A stretch of 61,149 nt of DNA from an uncultured Pseudomonadota bacterium (lineage in GTDB: Bacteria; Pseudomonadota; Alphaproteobacteria; RF32; CAG-239): positions 1 to 61,149 of the forward strand of contig CASFRM010000014.1 of the NCBI GenBank assembly GCA_949297185.1. Reading direction: 5' to 3'. Numbering within the stretch: the stretch's first letter is position 1; the number at the start of each line of letters is the position of its first letter. Shown piece after piece: positions 16,885-24,186 of this stretch. The notes under the pieces were generated by a model. That model saw only the letters and a program-made list of their open reading frames with translations. It searched no databases and was not told the DNA's origin. Made by a program: the position numbers and the translations under genes.

Positions 16885-18081
16885 ATGAAGGCATGCATTA
16901 GAAGGGGCGCAAACCAAATCGGAGGATCTGCTGTTGAAATTATAGCAGATAATCAACAAAGGTTGATTATAGATATTGGGTTACCTCTTGATGCAGAGGA
17001 AAATACCCAAGACCTTCTTCCTCAAATTGACGGTCTTAAACATAAGACACCTGATTTGCTAGGTATCTTAATATCTCATCCCCATCAAGATCATTATGCC
17101 TTAGGATTACATATTGATAAAGACATCCCTGTTTTTATGAGCCATGCGACATCAAAAATAATGGAAGTTGCCACACAGCATAATATTCCTGACGCATTTG
17201 TCTTTAGCAATATCAATATCTTTGAAAATCAAAAAAGTTTTAAAATCGGGAACTTCAACATTACACCCTATTTGGTTGATCATTCGGCCTATGAGGCTTA
17301 TGCTTTTTTAATTGAAGCTGACGGCAAACGTTTGTTTTACAGCGGAGATTTTCGTGCACATGGTCGAAAATCCAAATTATTTGAATCATTCATTAAAAAT
17401 CCTCCGCAACATATAGATACATTATTAATGGAAGGCTCTTGTTTAGGACGAGATAAATCCGAGCAATACGAAAGTGAAACCGAGTTGGAAGAAAAGTTTT
17501 TTGATATATTTAAGCAAACAAGGGGGATAAGCCTTATTCAAACATCTTCGCAAAACATTGATAGAATTGTTACCATCTACCGAGCATGCAAACAAAGTAA
17601 CCGCACATTGGTAATGTCTGGGTATACAGGACATATTCTGCAATGTTTAGAAAATTCACATTTACCAAATTTTACATGGCCGGATGTTAAAAAAATGAGC
17701 CAATCAGTTACAAGAAAACATGAAATATCTGTTGAAATGATAGAAAAGTCTCCCGATAAATACACAATCCTTTTGGGCGGCCAGATATTTAATATGCTAA
17801 AAAACAGTTTCCTTTTAAATAATGAAGCTTCATTTATTTATTCCATGTGGGATGGTTATAAAGAACTATATAAAGAGCGACTGGAACTAATTCAAAATAA
17901 AGGGGTTAATATGTTTGATATTCACACCTCAGGACATGCAGATATTCCAAGTCTTCAAAAATTTGCATCAGCTCTTAATCCTCATCAATTGGTTCCGATT
18001 CATACTTTTCTCCCGCAAGAGTTCAAAAAGCTATTCAATAATGTAGTTATTTATGAAGATAATCAAATATTTACAATATAA
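16885..18081 (+). CDS. MBL-fold/beta-CASP RNase J-like hydrolase
   Basis: The 398-residue metallo-beta-lactamase-fold protein reads IRRGANQIGGSAVEI at the N-terminus, then HPHQDH (65-70), VDHS (131-134), YSGDFRAHG (about 151-159), HTSGHAD (about 346) and PIHTF. These are the metal ligands and beta-CASP motifs of the RNase J/CPSF73 group of RNA-processing nucleases. It is shorter than RNase J (about 550) because the C-terminal domain is lacking, as in solitary MBL exonucleases. It lies nine bases after the nuclease-like gene. In this operon an RNA-degrading role, or processing of the partner's product, is inferred. Confidence 0.85.
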   Translation: MKACIRRGANQIGGSAVEIIADNQQRLIIDIGLPLDAEENTQDLLPQIDGLKHKTPDLLGILISHPHQDHYALGLHIDKDIPVFMSHATSKIMEVATQHNIPDAFVFSNINIFENQKSFKIGNFNITPYLVDHSAYEAYAFLIEADGKRLFYSGDFRAHGRKSKLFESFIKNPPQHIDTLLMEGSCLGRDKSEQYESETELEEKFFDIFKQTRGISLIQTSSQNIDRIVTIYRACKQSNRTLVMSGYTGHILQCLENSHLPNFTWPDVKKMSQSVTRKHEISVEMIEKSPDKYTILLGGQIFNMLKNSFLLNNEASFIYSMWDGYKELYKERLELIQNKGVNMFDIHTSGHADIPSLQKFASALNPHQLVPIHTFLPQEFKKLFNNVVIYEDNQIFTI

Positions 18082-18092
18082 GGACAAAGTAA

Positions 18093-18791
18093 ATGGATTT
18101 AAAAAACAACTTAGAACTTATAATCGGTGGTATTGCATCTACTGTCGCCATGGCCGCAATTATTTTTAGATTTGTCTTTTTTGAAATAGATTTAAGCACA
18201 ACAGCTGATTTTATAAAAGACTTTTCAGAAATTATTGTATCGGTTTTAGTCTTTTTTGTTGCCGTTAAAAGTATCTTAAGCCAGAGTAAAAAAAAGGAAA
18301 CTTTCAAAAAAGTTTTTGATGAAGAGCTTCAAGCATGGATGCAACGCAATCGCCCACTGATTTCTAAAGAGAACCGTTTTCAGGTTGAAAATGCTGACAG
18401 ATATTTTATTTTGTCGGATCATGATCACATTTTTGATATTGGAGAAGATTTTCAAGACGACAAAAAGTATCAAAAAGGTGTGTTTGTTCAACTTCCCCAC
18501 ACATTTACAACTAATGATAAAATTATTTTCTTTATGAACAAGAGTACATTTATGGCACGAGCAAAGGCTAAAGATAGCGATGTAGATGCAGAAATAGATA
18601 AACTCATATATCGAACTGCAAATTGTATTAGTGCCAAATTTGGTAAAGAATTATTTGAGGCAAGTGGAGATCCCAAACATCATCAAATCCATGTCAAAAT
18701 AAAGACCCGAGATCTTGACACGCCAGAAGATGCCAGAACAATAATAAAAATGCTTGATTATGTAATGATTTTATACTTAGCCGCAGCTTAA
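18093..18791 (+). CDS. two-helix inner-membrane protein of the XRE-linked operon
   Basis: I do not recognise this 232-residue protein. Two transmembrane segments lie at about residues 9-32 (IIGGIASTVAMAAIIFRFVF) and 46-62 (EIIVSVLVFFVAVKSIL). A long soluble domain with a helical linker (KKKETFKKVFDEELQAWMQR) follows. The soluble part has no Cys/His metal site or nucleotide-binding motif that I can see. Architecture of two helices plus a cytoplasmic domain is common for membrane-disrupting defence effectors. It lies 11 bases after the MBL gene, so cotranscription is near certain. Whether it anchors the nucleases at the membrane or is itself an effector is open. Confidence 0.6.
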   Translation: MDLKNNLELIIGGIASTVAMAAIIFRFVFFEIDLSTTADFIKDFSEIIVSVLVFFVAVKSILSQSKKKETFKKVFDEELQAWMQRNRPLISKENRFQVENADRYFILSDHDHIFDIGEDFQDDKKYQKGVFVQLPHTFTTNDKIIFFMNKSTFMARAKAKDSDVDAEIDKLIYRTANCISAKFGKELFEASGDPKHHQIHVKIKTRDLDTPEDARTIIKMLDYVMILYLAAA

Positions 18792-18820
18792 ATTTTAACT
18801 CAAACCGAAAGGAAAAAGAC

Positions 18821-19123
18821 ATGAGAAATTTTAAAATAGAAAGAACCGGAGTCGTTCGAGATGAAAGAGGAATGAAAGTTGGTACGGTTCAAAGAAATAC
18901 CCTAAGAGATGCTAGAGGATCCCGCCTCGCAGAAATATCTGGAGATAGAATCAAGGATAGTCGAGGTTTAACTTTAGGAGAAATTAGCGGCTCAAGAATA
19001 AAAACGAGACGAGGAAATACAGTTATGGAAATTGATAAAATTCCTCTTGATTACGAAATGCCAGTTTCTCCGGCAATGGCCGCAGCAATCATGCATTTTT
19101 TTATCAAACCGATTTTTGATTAA
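18821..19123 (+). CDS. small beta-repeat protein, last gene of the XRE-linked operon
   Basis: The 100-residue protein consists of four tandem repeats with a period of about 16 residues: VVRDERGMKVGTV, TLRDARGSRLAEI, RIKDSRGLTLGEI and RIKTRRGNTVMEI (residues 11-71). A short tail rich in Ala and Met follows. Each repeat predicts a beta-hairpin, and the pattern resembles the 4-fold beta-flower type of small repeat protein; I state that from pattern only. The strongly basic, regular surface suggests binding to nucleic acid or assembly. A GAAAGGA ribosome site precedes the ATG and a strong terminator follows, closing the operon. Confidence 0.65.
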   Translation: MRNFKIERTGVVRDERGMKVGTVQRNTLRDARGSRLAEISGDRIKDSRGLTLGEISGSRIKTRRGNTVMEIDKIPLDYEMPVSPAMAAAIMHFFIKPIFD

Positions 19124-19147
19124 AATTTCAGCTTAGTTATAATTGAA

Positions 19148-19175
19148 AATGCCGAGTACTTACTCGGCATTTTTT
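19148..19175 (+). terminator. terminator of the XRE-linked four-gene operon
   Basis: AATGCCGAGTA/TACTCGGCATT forms a 10-11 bp stem with a minimal loop, followed by six T, 25 bases after the last stop codon. Confidence 0.9.
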
Positions 19176-19195
19176 GTTATACAATGGAAAACAAC

Positions 19196-19260
19196 GTATA
19201 TAATATACATAAATACACTTAAATAAAAGTATTGACATTTATAATATACTTTGATATACA
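19196..19260 (+). promoter_or_regulatory. promoter and palindromic boxes of the terminase/recombinase module
   Basis: TTGACA at 19232-19237 is followed after exactly 17 bases by TATACA at 19255-19260. GTATATAATATAC (19196-19208) is a near-perfect palindrome, and TATAATATAC recurs at 19240-19249 within the spacer, suggesting a repressor site. The first gene starts 30 bases downstream. Confidence 0.65.
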
Positions 19261-19289
19261 TAAGCACATAAGAAGGTAAGGAGGGCTCT

Positions 19290-19655
19290 ATGGCATTTGA
19301 AAAATTTATTATCCAAACCAAAAAAAACTTCCCAACTGCGTCAATTTCAACGCTTGGAAGACTTAGCCTAAATGAGGCTGCAATCTCTGCTTTTGGTTTA
19401 CAAACAAAAAACTTTGCAGAACTTTTTTACGATTCGGAAAAGGTGCTTATTGGCATAAAATTTTTGAATTCAGAGACAGAAAACAGTCTCAAAGTTCAAA
19501 GACGCGACAACTCTGGTATGTTTTTATCGGTTAAAAGCTTCTTCAAAGCCTATCAGATTGACTACTCAACTACATATTTTTGTGAAGTATCACAAGATGA
19601 AAAGGATAAAGACTTTTTGATAATAAACTTAAACACCAAGACAGAAAGGAGATAG
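19290..19655 (+). CDS. small conserved-type protein of the mobility module, function unknown
   Basis: The 121-residue protein begins MAFEKF and has an all-beta look: SISTLGRLSLNEAAISAFGL, NFAELFYDSEKVLIGIKFLN and SGMFLSVKSFFKAYQI. The pattern of a start box, a -YDSE--LIGIKF- strand and a -FFKAYQI- helix recalls small proteins found repeatedly in island and phage settings, but I cannot name the family and assign no function. A GGAGGG ribosome site precedes the ATG, and a consensus promoter lies directly upstream. A 195-bp non-coding leader separates it from the ParB-like gene. A DNA-binding or regulatory role is possible, nothing more. Confidence 0.6.
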   Translation: MAFEKFIIQTKKNFPTASISTLGRLSLNEAAISAFGLQTKNFAELFYDSEKVLIGIKFLNSETENSLKVQRRDNSGMFLSVKSFFKAYQIDYSTTYFCEVSQDEKDKDFLIINLNTKTERR

Positions 19656-19850
19656 ACCAATGAACCGTTGACAATAAAAAAAAGAGGTTAAGAAACCGCT
19701 ATTTCCCAACCTCAGAAGAAATGTTAAAAATTAACATCTCCAATCAAGAGTTATCTTAACATTTCTCCGAATAAAATCAATCTTTTTTTTACTTATACCA
19801 TTTGCGGTTTAGGTACAAATTCATTTTTTCAATAAGAAAGGAGAAAGTTA
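19656..19850 (+). other. structured non-coding leader before the ParB/methyltransferase genes
   Basis: No gene is visible. Inverted repeats are dense: GAGGTT/AACCTC (19684-19713), TGTTAA/TTAACA (19722-19736) and the longer AGAAATGTTAA (19717-19727) with TTAACATTTCT (19756-19766). The last two pairings are mutually exclusive, as in attenuators. A T-tract at 19782-19790 follows. Confidence 0.5.
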
Positions 19851-20348
19851 ATGGACAATTCATTAATTATTGAAAATATAAACCTTACTTCGTTAAAAAC
19901 ATATCATAACAATGCCAAAGTACATAATGAAGAGCAGCTTCAAGCCTTAGCTTCGTCAATTAAACAATTTGGCTTTAATTCCCCCATTTTGATTGATGAG
20001 AAAAACGAAATCATTGCCGGGCATGGCCGATTAGAAGCTGCCAAAATTGTCGGATTGACAGAAGTTCCTGCCATCAGGCTAACTCATTTGTCTGAAGTTC
20101 AAAAACGTGCATACCGTCTTGCTGATAACAAAATTGCTGAAAAAGGCGGATGGAATGAAGACATTCTCAAACTTGAACTTTCTGAGTTAGAAAGCCTGTG
20201 TAATGATTTTGACATAACGATCACCGGTTTTAGTTCTGTCGAGTTAGATGTGTTGCTTGATGATACCGGCAATTCACATAAAATTGCAGCCAGGAGATAT
20301 TTGGCACCTTGGCAATCATCGGATTATCTGCGGCAATTCTCAAGATGA
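19851..20348 (+). pseudogene. ParB-like N-terminal part of a frameshifted methyltransferase
   Basis: The first 140 of these 165 residues are a ParB/Srx-fold domain: LKTYHNNAKVHNEEQLQALA, FNSPILIDEKNEIIAGHGRL and VPAIRLTHLSEVQKRAYRLADNK. In phage and island adenine methyltransferases this domain is fused to the catalytic part in one chain. Here, after LDVLLDDTGNSHK the reading frame continues as unrelated residues to a stop at 20348. The expected continuation (LQPGDIWHLGNHRIICGNS) is in the +1 frame of the same DNA. The A-run at 20280-20283 has one base too many for a single chain. It is therefore a frameshifted gene, or a read-through by +1 slippage, or an assembly error. Confidence 0.75.
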
Positions 20349-21123
20349 AGAAACCTTCTCAAAATTGATGCAAACTCAAAAAGCAAAGATGGTTTTGCAA
20401 GATCCTCCTTTTAATGTTGCCATTAACGGGCATGTTTGCGGAAGCGGCAAAACCAAGCATAAAGAATTTGCTTTTGCCTCTGGTGAAATGACTGATGATC
20501 AATTTATCAAATTTTTAGAAACAAACTTCAGACTTTGCGCCTCTTTTTCACAAGAAGGCTCTCTTCACTATAACTTTATGGACTGGCGACATATTCTTCA
20601 TATATCGGTTGCAGGAAAAAATGTTTTTGACTCACTGATTAACCTTTGTGTGTGGAACAAAGGAACTGGCGGCATGGGCAGCTGCTACAGAAGCGCACAT
20701 GAACTCTGCTTTATTTTCAAAAAAGGAAATAAAAGTCACACTAATAATGTTGAGCTTGGCAAAAATGGTCGCTACCGAACAAATGTTTGGAATTATCCCG
20801 GAGTAAATAGTTTTGGTCGTCATCGACAAGACTTAAAAATGCATCCTACAGTAAAACCAGTAGAAATGCTTTATGATGCTATTTTAGATGTAACCAAGCG
20901 TGGTGATTTAGTTTTAGATTCGTTTTTAGGTTCTGGCTCAAGTTTAATTGCTGCCGAGAAAGCACACAGGATCTGCTATGGCATTGAATGCGAGATGCTT
21001 TATATCGATACCACAATCAGACGTTTTCAAAATATCTTCAAGATTGATGCTGTCCGTGAAAAAGACGGTAAGACATACAATCAATTATTGGAAGAACTAA
21101 AATCAGGAGACACTCATGACTAA
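20248..21123 (+). CDS. adenine-specific DNA methyltransferase, catalytic part (frameshifted from ParB-like part)
   Basis: This frame carries a beta-class N6-adenine methyltransferase core: LQPGDIWHLGNHRIICGNS, DPPFNVAIN (motif IV) and LDSFLGSGSSLIAAEK (motif I), ending with IECEMLYIDTTIRRFQ. The annotated ATG at 20248 is only the first one in frame; the true N-terminus should be the ParB-like domain in the preceding frame. Without it the catalytic part still holds both active motifs. Orphan methyltransferases of this type modify phage or island DNA and sit beside terminase genes. Its stop overlaps the DUF5681 start (ATGA-type), so downstream expression depends on it. Confidence 0.85.
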   Translation: MCCLMIPAIHIKLQPGDIWHLGNHRIICGNSQDEETFSKLMQTQKAKMVLQDPPFNVAINGHVCGSGKTKHKEFAFASGEMTDDQFIKFLETNFRLCASFSQEGSLHYNFMDWRHILHISVAGKNVFDSLINLCVWNKGTGGMGSCYRSAHELCFIFKKGNKSHTNNVELGKNGRYRTNVWNYPGVNSFGRHRQDLKMHPTVKPVEMLYDAILDVTKRGDLVLDSFLGSGSSLIAAEKAHRICYGIECEMLYIDTTIRRFQNIFKIDAVREKDGKTYNQLLEELKSGDTHD

Positions 21124-21496
21124 TAAGACTTATGATGTTGGCTATTGCAATCCACCACAACACTCCCGCTTTCAGAAAGGGAAAAGCGGCAATCCTTCAG
21201 GACGTCCTAAGCACAGCCGAAATACCTATAAGCTATTGGAAGATATTTTGGAGCAGAAGGTTTCAATCGTCCAAGATGGTAAGCAAATCAAAATTTCAAA
21301 GAAGGTAGCTATTCTTTTGCAGGCAGTCAATTCTGCGGTTAAAGGCGATACAAAAGCCATTCGCGATTTATTTCCTCATTTGTTGGCTGTCGATGCCAAA
21401 CAAGAAGAGAAAGAACAAAAAAGAGCTTCACTTAAAGCTGATGATTTAAGCATAATTAATAATTTTTTGCAAAATAAGGAGACCGGAAATGGTTAA
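21116..21496 (+). CDS. DUF5681 protein
   Basis: This 126-residue protein shows the DUF5681 signature FQKGKSGNPSGRPK (about 19-32), an Arg/Gly/Pro-rich clasp followed by helices. The family is found beside terminase genes in prophages and islands, and its role is unknown; a small-terminase-like DNA-binding function is sometimes suggested by position. It overlaps the methyltransferase by eight bases and the next gene by eight, so the module is tightly coupled. A second, shorter DUF5681-like protein is encoded after the terminase. Confidence 0.85.
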   Translation: MTNKTYDVGYCNPPQHSRFQKGKSGNPSGRPKHSRNTYKLLEDILEQKVSIVQDGKQIKISKKVAILLQAVNSAVKGDTKAIRDLFPHLLAVDAKQEEKEQKRASLKADDLSIINNFLQNKETGNG

Positions 21497-21980
21497 ATTT
21501 AAAGTAGATAAATTACTCAATTTTTTAGAACAAATAAGTCACAATGCTTCCTCTCCGAAGCAACTACTGCAAAATCTTGCAAAAGATTTCCGGTCGTTGA
21601 GTTCAGAAGAACAAAAAGATTTTCAGCAATTATTGCTTGATATGCTTGATAAAACTTGCAGTTTCAAAAAGATAAAAATCGCTCAGGATGCCGAAAGTAA
21701 AGTAAAAAGGCCTGAATTTCCTAAAGACATTTTTGAAAAATTGCTTTGGGAATTACAGGACAAACCATCTGAATATATTGAACCTCAGCTGGAGATGATG
21801 CGAGCTTGTCTTTCTTTTCCATCGGGCAAACAATCTAAAACAGCATCAAGTGCTGTTCAAGAAATGAAGTTGAGCTTATCTCACAAAGGTTTTTCATTAG
21901 CTAAAAAACGCAACGTCTTCTTAAGATGTTTGTACGAAACATTTTTGCTTCAGGAGCTGTACAATGATATCGATGAATAA
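21489..21980 (+). CDS. unrecognised helical protein between DUF5681 and terminase
   Basis: The 163-residue protein is predicted almost entirely helical, with charged stretches (LLNFLEQISHNASSPKQLLQ, RSLSSEEQKDFQQLLLDMLD). No catalytic motif is visible. It overlaps both neighbours (8 bases with DUF5681 and 17 with the terminase), so it belongs to the packaging-like part of the module. Small helical proteins upstream of large terminases are often small terminase subunits, which is a reasonable but unproven guess here. Confidence 0.6.
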   Translation: MVKFKVDKLLNFLEQISHNASSPKQLLQNLAKDFRSLSSEEQKDFQQLLLDMLDKTCSFKKIKIAQDAESKVKRPEFPKDIFEKLLWELQDKPSEYIEPQLEMMRACLSFPSGKQSKTASSAVQEMKLSLSHKGFSLAKKRNVFLRCLYETFLLQELYNDIDE

Positions 21981-23490
21981 CCAAGACTTGCTTAAGGCTA
22001 TTTTACGCTCAGATCTAAAATCATTTGTCACAAAAGTGTTTTTTGATGTATCACCCTCGGCTCAATATCTTGATAATTGGCATATTGATCTTATTTGCCA
22101 AGAATTAGCACAAATGATAAATGGTCAAGAAACGCGTTTAATAATTAACATTCCACCTCGATATTTAAAATCCATAATCTGTTCGGTTGCGCTTCCGGCT
22201 TTTATTTTAGGACATAATCCGCAAAGCTCTATTATCTGCGTAAGTTATTCGGATGATTTGGCGGCAAAACATGCTAATGATTGTCGCAGAATAATTACCT
22301 CACAATGGTATCAAGAGCTATTTCCCGAAACAGTGTTAAGCAGCAATAAAAAATCAACATCAGATTTTGAAACTACTAAAGGAGGAGGAAGATTTTCTAC
22401 CTCCATAAACGGCACATTAACTGGACGAGGAGCAGATTGGATTATAATTGACGACCCCATAAAACCGACAGATGCAATGTCTGACAATATCAGAGATAAA
22501 GTCAATGATTGGTATCGATCAACTCTATATTCCCGTCTCAACAATAAAGTTGAAGGAAAAATCATTCTGATTATGCAGCGCTTACATGAAAATGACATGA
22601 CCGGATTTTTGCTTGAAAGCGATAAAAAGTTTAAACTCATCAAACTCCCCGTCATTGCGGAAGAAGACGAAACATGGATTTTAAAAAATCAATTTACACA
22701 AACAACGCGTACAATCGAGCGACATCCCGGAGATCTTTTGCATCCACAGAGAGAAAACCTTGAAACGATTAAAGAATTGCAAGATTCTTTAGGCGAATTT
22801 GCCTTTGCAGGGCAATACCAACAAAATCCCGTTCCCCAAAGTGGTGGAATGGTAAAAAAGGACTGGATGTACTTTTATAATGAGCTGCCAGCATTAAAGC
22901 AAATCATTTTGTCTTGGGATACGGCAAGTAAAGATGGCTTTGACAATGCATATTCTGCATACGTCTTACTTGGTGTTGATTACAACCGCAAATATTATTT
23001 GATAGAAGCTAATCGCTATCGGCTCAATTTTCCAGAACTAGTAAAAACAGTAGATAGAATGAATGATCAATGTATTGATTTATTTAAGCAAAAGCCGGAT
23101 CTCCTTATTGAAGATGCCTCATCCGGGACACAACTTATCCAAGTTTTAAGAGGAGAATATGGTCTATCTCCACATGCAATCAGAGCCGAGCAAGACAAAA
23201 TTTCACGTATGCAAGCGGTATCTCTAGCAATAGAGCAACAAAGACTGTTATTTCCTAATCAAGCCGGAATATGGTATCAAACTTTTGAAAAAGAGCTTTT
23301 AACATTTCCAAAATCAAGATTTAAGGATCAATGTGATGCCTTGAGTCAAGCAGTGTGCTTTTTATCTTCAGAGATACAAAATCCGCAAATCAAACCATAT
23401 ATAGCCACCGGCAATCATTTTTACACTAGTGGACATCGATCAACCTATAAAGTACATCCTATGCGAGATCCAAGGAAACTAAGACATTAA
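21964..23490 (+). CDS. phage-type terminase large subunit
   Basis: The 508-residue protein is a full-length large terminase. The ATPase has IINIPPRYLKS as the Walker A-like loop (about 58-68), ICVSYSDDLAAKHANDCRR, GTLTGRGADWIIIDDP as Walker B (about 155-170), and IMQRLHENDMTG as coupling motif. The RNase H-like nuclease has LSWDTASKDG, LIEDASSGTQLI and QCDALSQAV supplying acidic residues. Large terminases pump DNA into capsids, yet no portal, protease or capsid gene is near, so here it either packages the island into a helper phage's capsid or has another DNA-processing use. Nothing suggests decay. Confidence 0.92.
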   Translation: MISMNNQDLLKAILRSDLKSFVTKVFFDVSPSAQYLDNWHIDLICQELAQMINGQETRLIINIPPRYLKSIICSVALPAFILGHNPQSSIICVSYSDDLAAKHANDCRRIITSQWYQELFPETVLSSNKKSTSDFETTKGGGRFSTSINGTLTGRGADWIIIDDPIKPTDAMSDNIRDKVNDWYRSTLYSRLNNKVEGKIILIMQRLHENDMTGFLLESDKKFKLIKLPVIAEEDETWILKNQFTQTTRTIERHPGDLLHPQRENLETIKELQDSLGEFAFAGQYQQNPVPQSGGMVKKDWMYFYNELPALKQIILSWDTASKDGFDNAYSAYVLLGVDYNRKYYLIEANRYRLNFPELVKTVDRMNDQCIDLFKQKPDLLIEDASSGTQLIQVLRGEYGLSPHAIRAEQDKISRMQAVSLAIEQQRLLFPNQAGIWYQTFEKELLTFPKSRFKDQCDALSQAVCFLSSEIQNPQIKPYIATGNHFYTSGHRSTYKVHPMRDPRKLRH

Positions 23491-23546
23491 TAAAACTTGA
23501 CTTAAGACAATGAAAGAGCCTTCATGCAACAATATGGAGGCTCTTA

Positions 23547-23804
23547 ATGTATAAAAAACCGCCTATAGCACACCAATTTCAAAAAGGAAAATCTGGAAAT
23601 CCGAATGGTCGACCCAAAATCTCCGATTCGGCACTATTTGATTTGACTTCCTTGTTTTTGCAAGCGTTACTGTTAGCAAGGAACAAAGATAAAAGTTCCC
23701 GAGACAAATTAAGCAAAATAAGGGAGATTTTGTATGAAAAGGAAAATTCATCTACCCAAAAACATCGAAGAGCTAAAAAAATTATCACAAAAAAAGCAGG
23801 CTGA
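23547..23804 (+). CDS. short DUF5681-like protein
   Basis: This 85-residue protein repeats the signature HQFQKGKSGNPNGRPK (about 9-24) seen at 21116-21496, then a helix and a lysine-rich tail. It is shorter than the usual family member, and its last 71 bases overlap the DUF2924 gene in another frame. It may be a duplicated and shrunken copy. Its ATG follows an AGGCTC-poor site, so translation may be weak. Confidence 0.65.
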   Translation: MYKKPPIAHQFQKGKSGNPNGRPKISDSALFDLTSLFLQALLLARNKDKSSRDKLSKIREILYEKENSSTQKHRRAKKIITKKAG

Positions 23805-24186
23805 GCTTTGGGAGCGTTATGTAAACAGCCCTTACAATCACCAGCTTAGAGCATTGTGGTATTATATTGCTTGCGAAAATGCCAATCTTAAGATTGAACG
23901 CAAACACCTAATTAAGTTAGAAAAATATGCTGAAAACCCTGATGAATGTATGATTAAGGTATACAAAACCAAATATAACCTTCATCCGGGGACAGAAATT
24001 ACTAAAACCTATCACGGCCGACAATATAAGGTTACTATCGCCGAAACGGATGATTTTATCTACAATGGGCAGCATTATAAAACACTGTCTGCCATTGCTA
24101 AAGAAATCTGCGGTATAAAAGTTTCCGGTTATGACTTCTTTGGCTTAAACAACAAACGAGCATTAAAGGAGGCAACACATGACTAG
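23734..24186 (+). CDS. DUF2924 protein, partner of the serine recombinase
   Basis: The 150-residue protein has the DUF2924 layout: ELWERYVNSPYNHQLRALWYY near residue 25, LHPGTEITKTYHGRQYKVTI (about 90) and the hallmark YKTLSAIAKEICGIKVSGYDFFGL at the end. The family is almost always encoded immediately before a large serine recombinase in alphaproteobacterial islands and prophages, as here, with an eight-base overlap. Its role is not established; a recombination accessory or directionality factor would fit. The start at 23734 has GGGAG ten bases upstream and is preferred although it overlaps the preceding gene by 71 bases. Confidence 0.85.
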   Translation: MKRKIHLPKNIEELKKLSQKKQAELWERYVNSPYNHQLRALWYYIACENANLKIERKHLIKLEKYAENPDECMIKVYKTKYNLHPGTEITKTYHGRQYKVTIAETDDFIYNGQHYKTLSAIAKEICGIKVSGYDFFGLNNKRALKEATHD

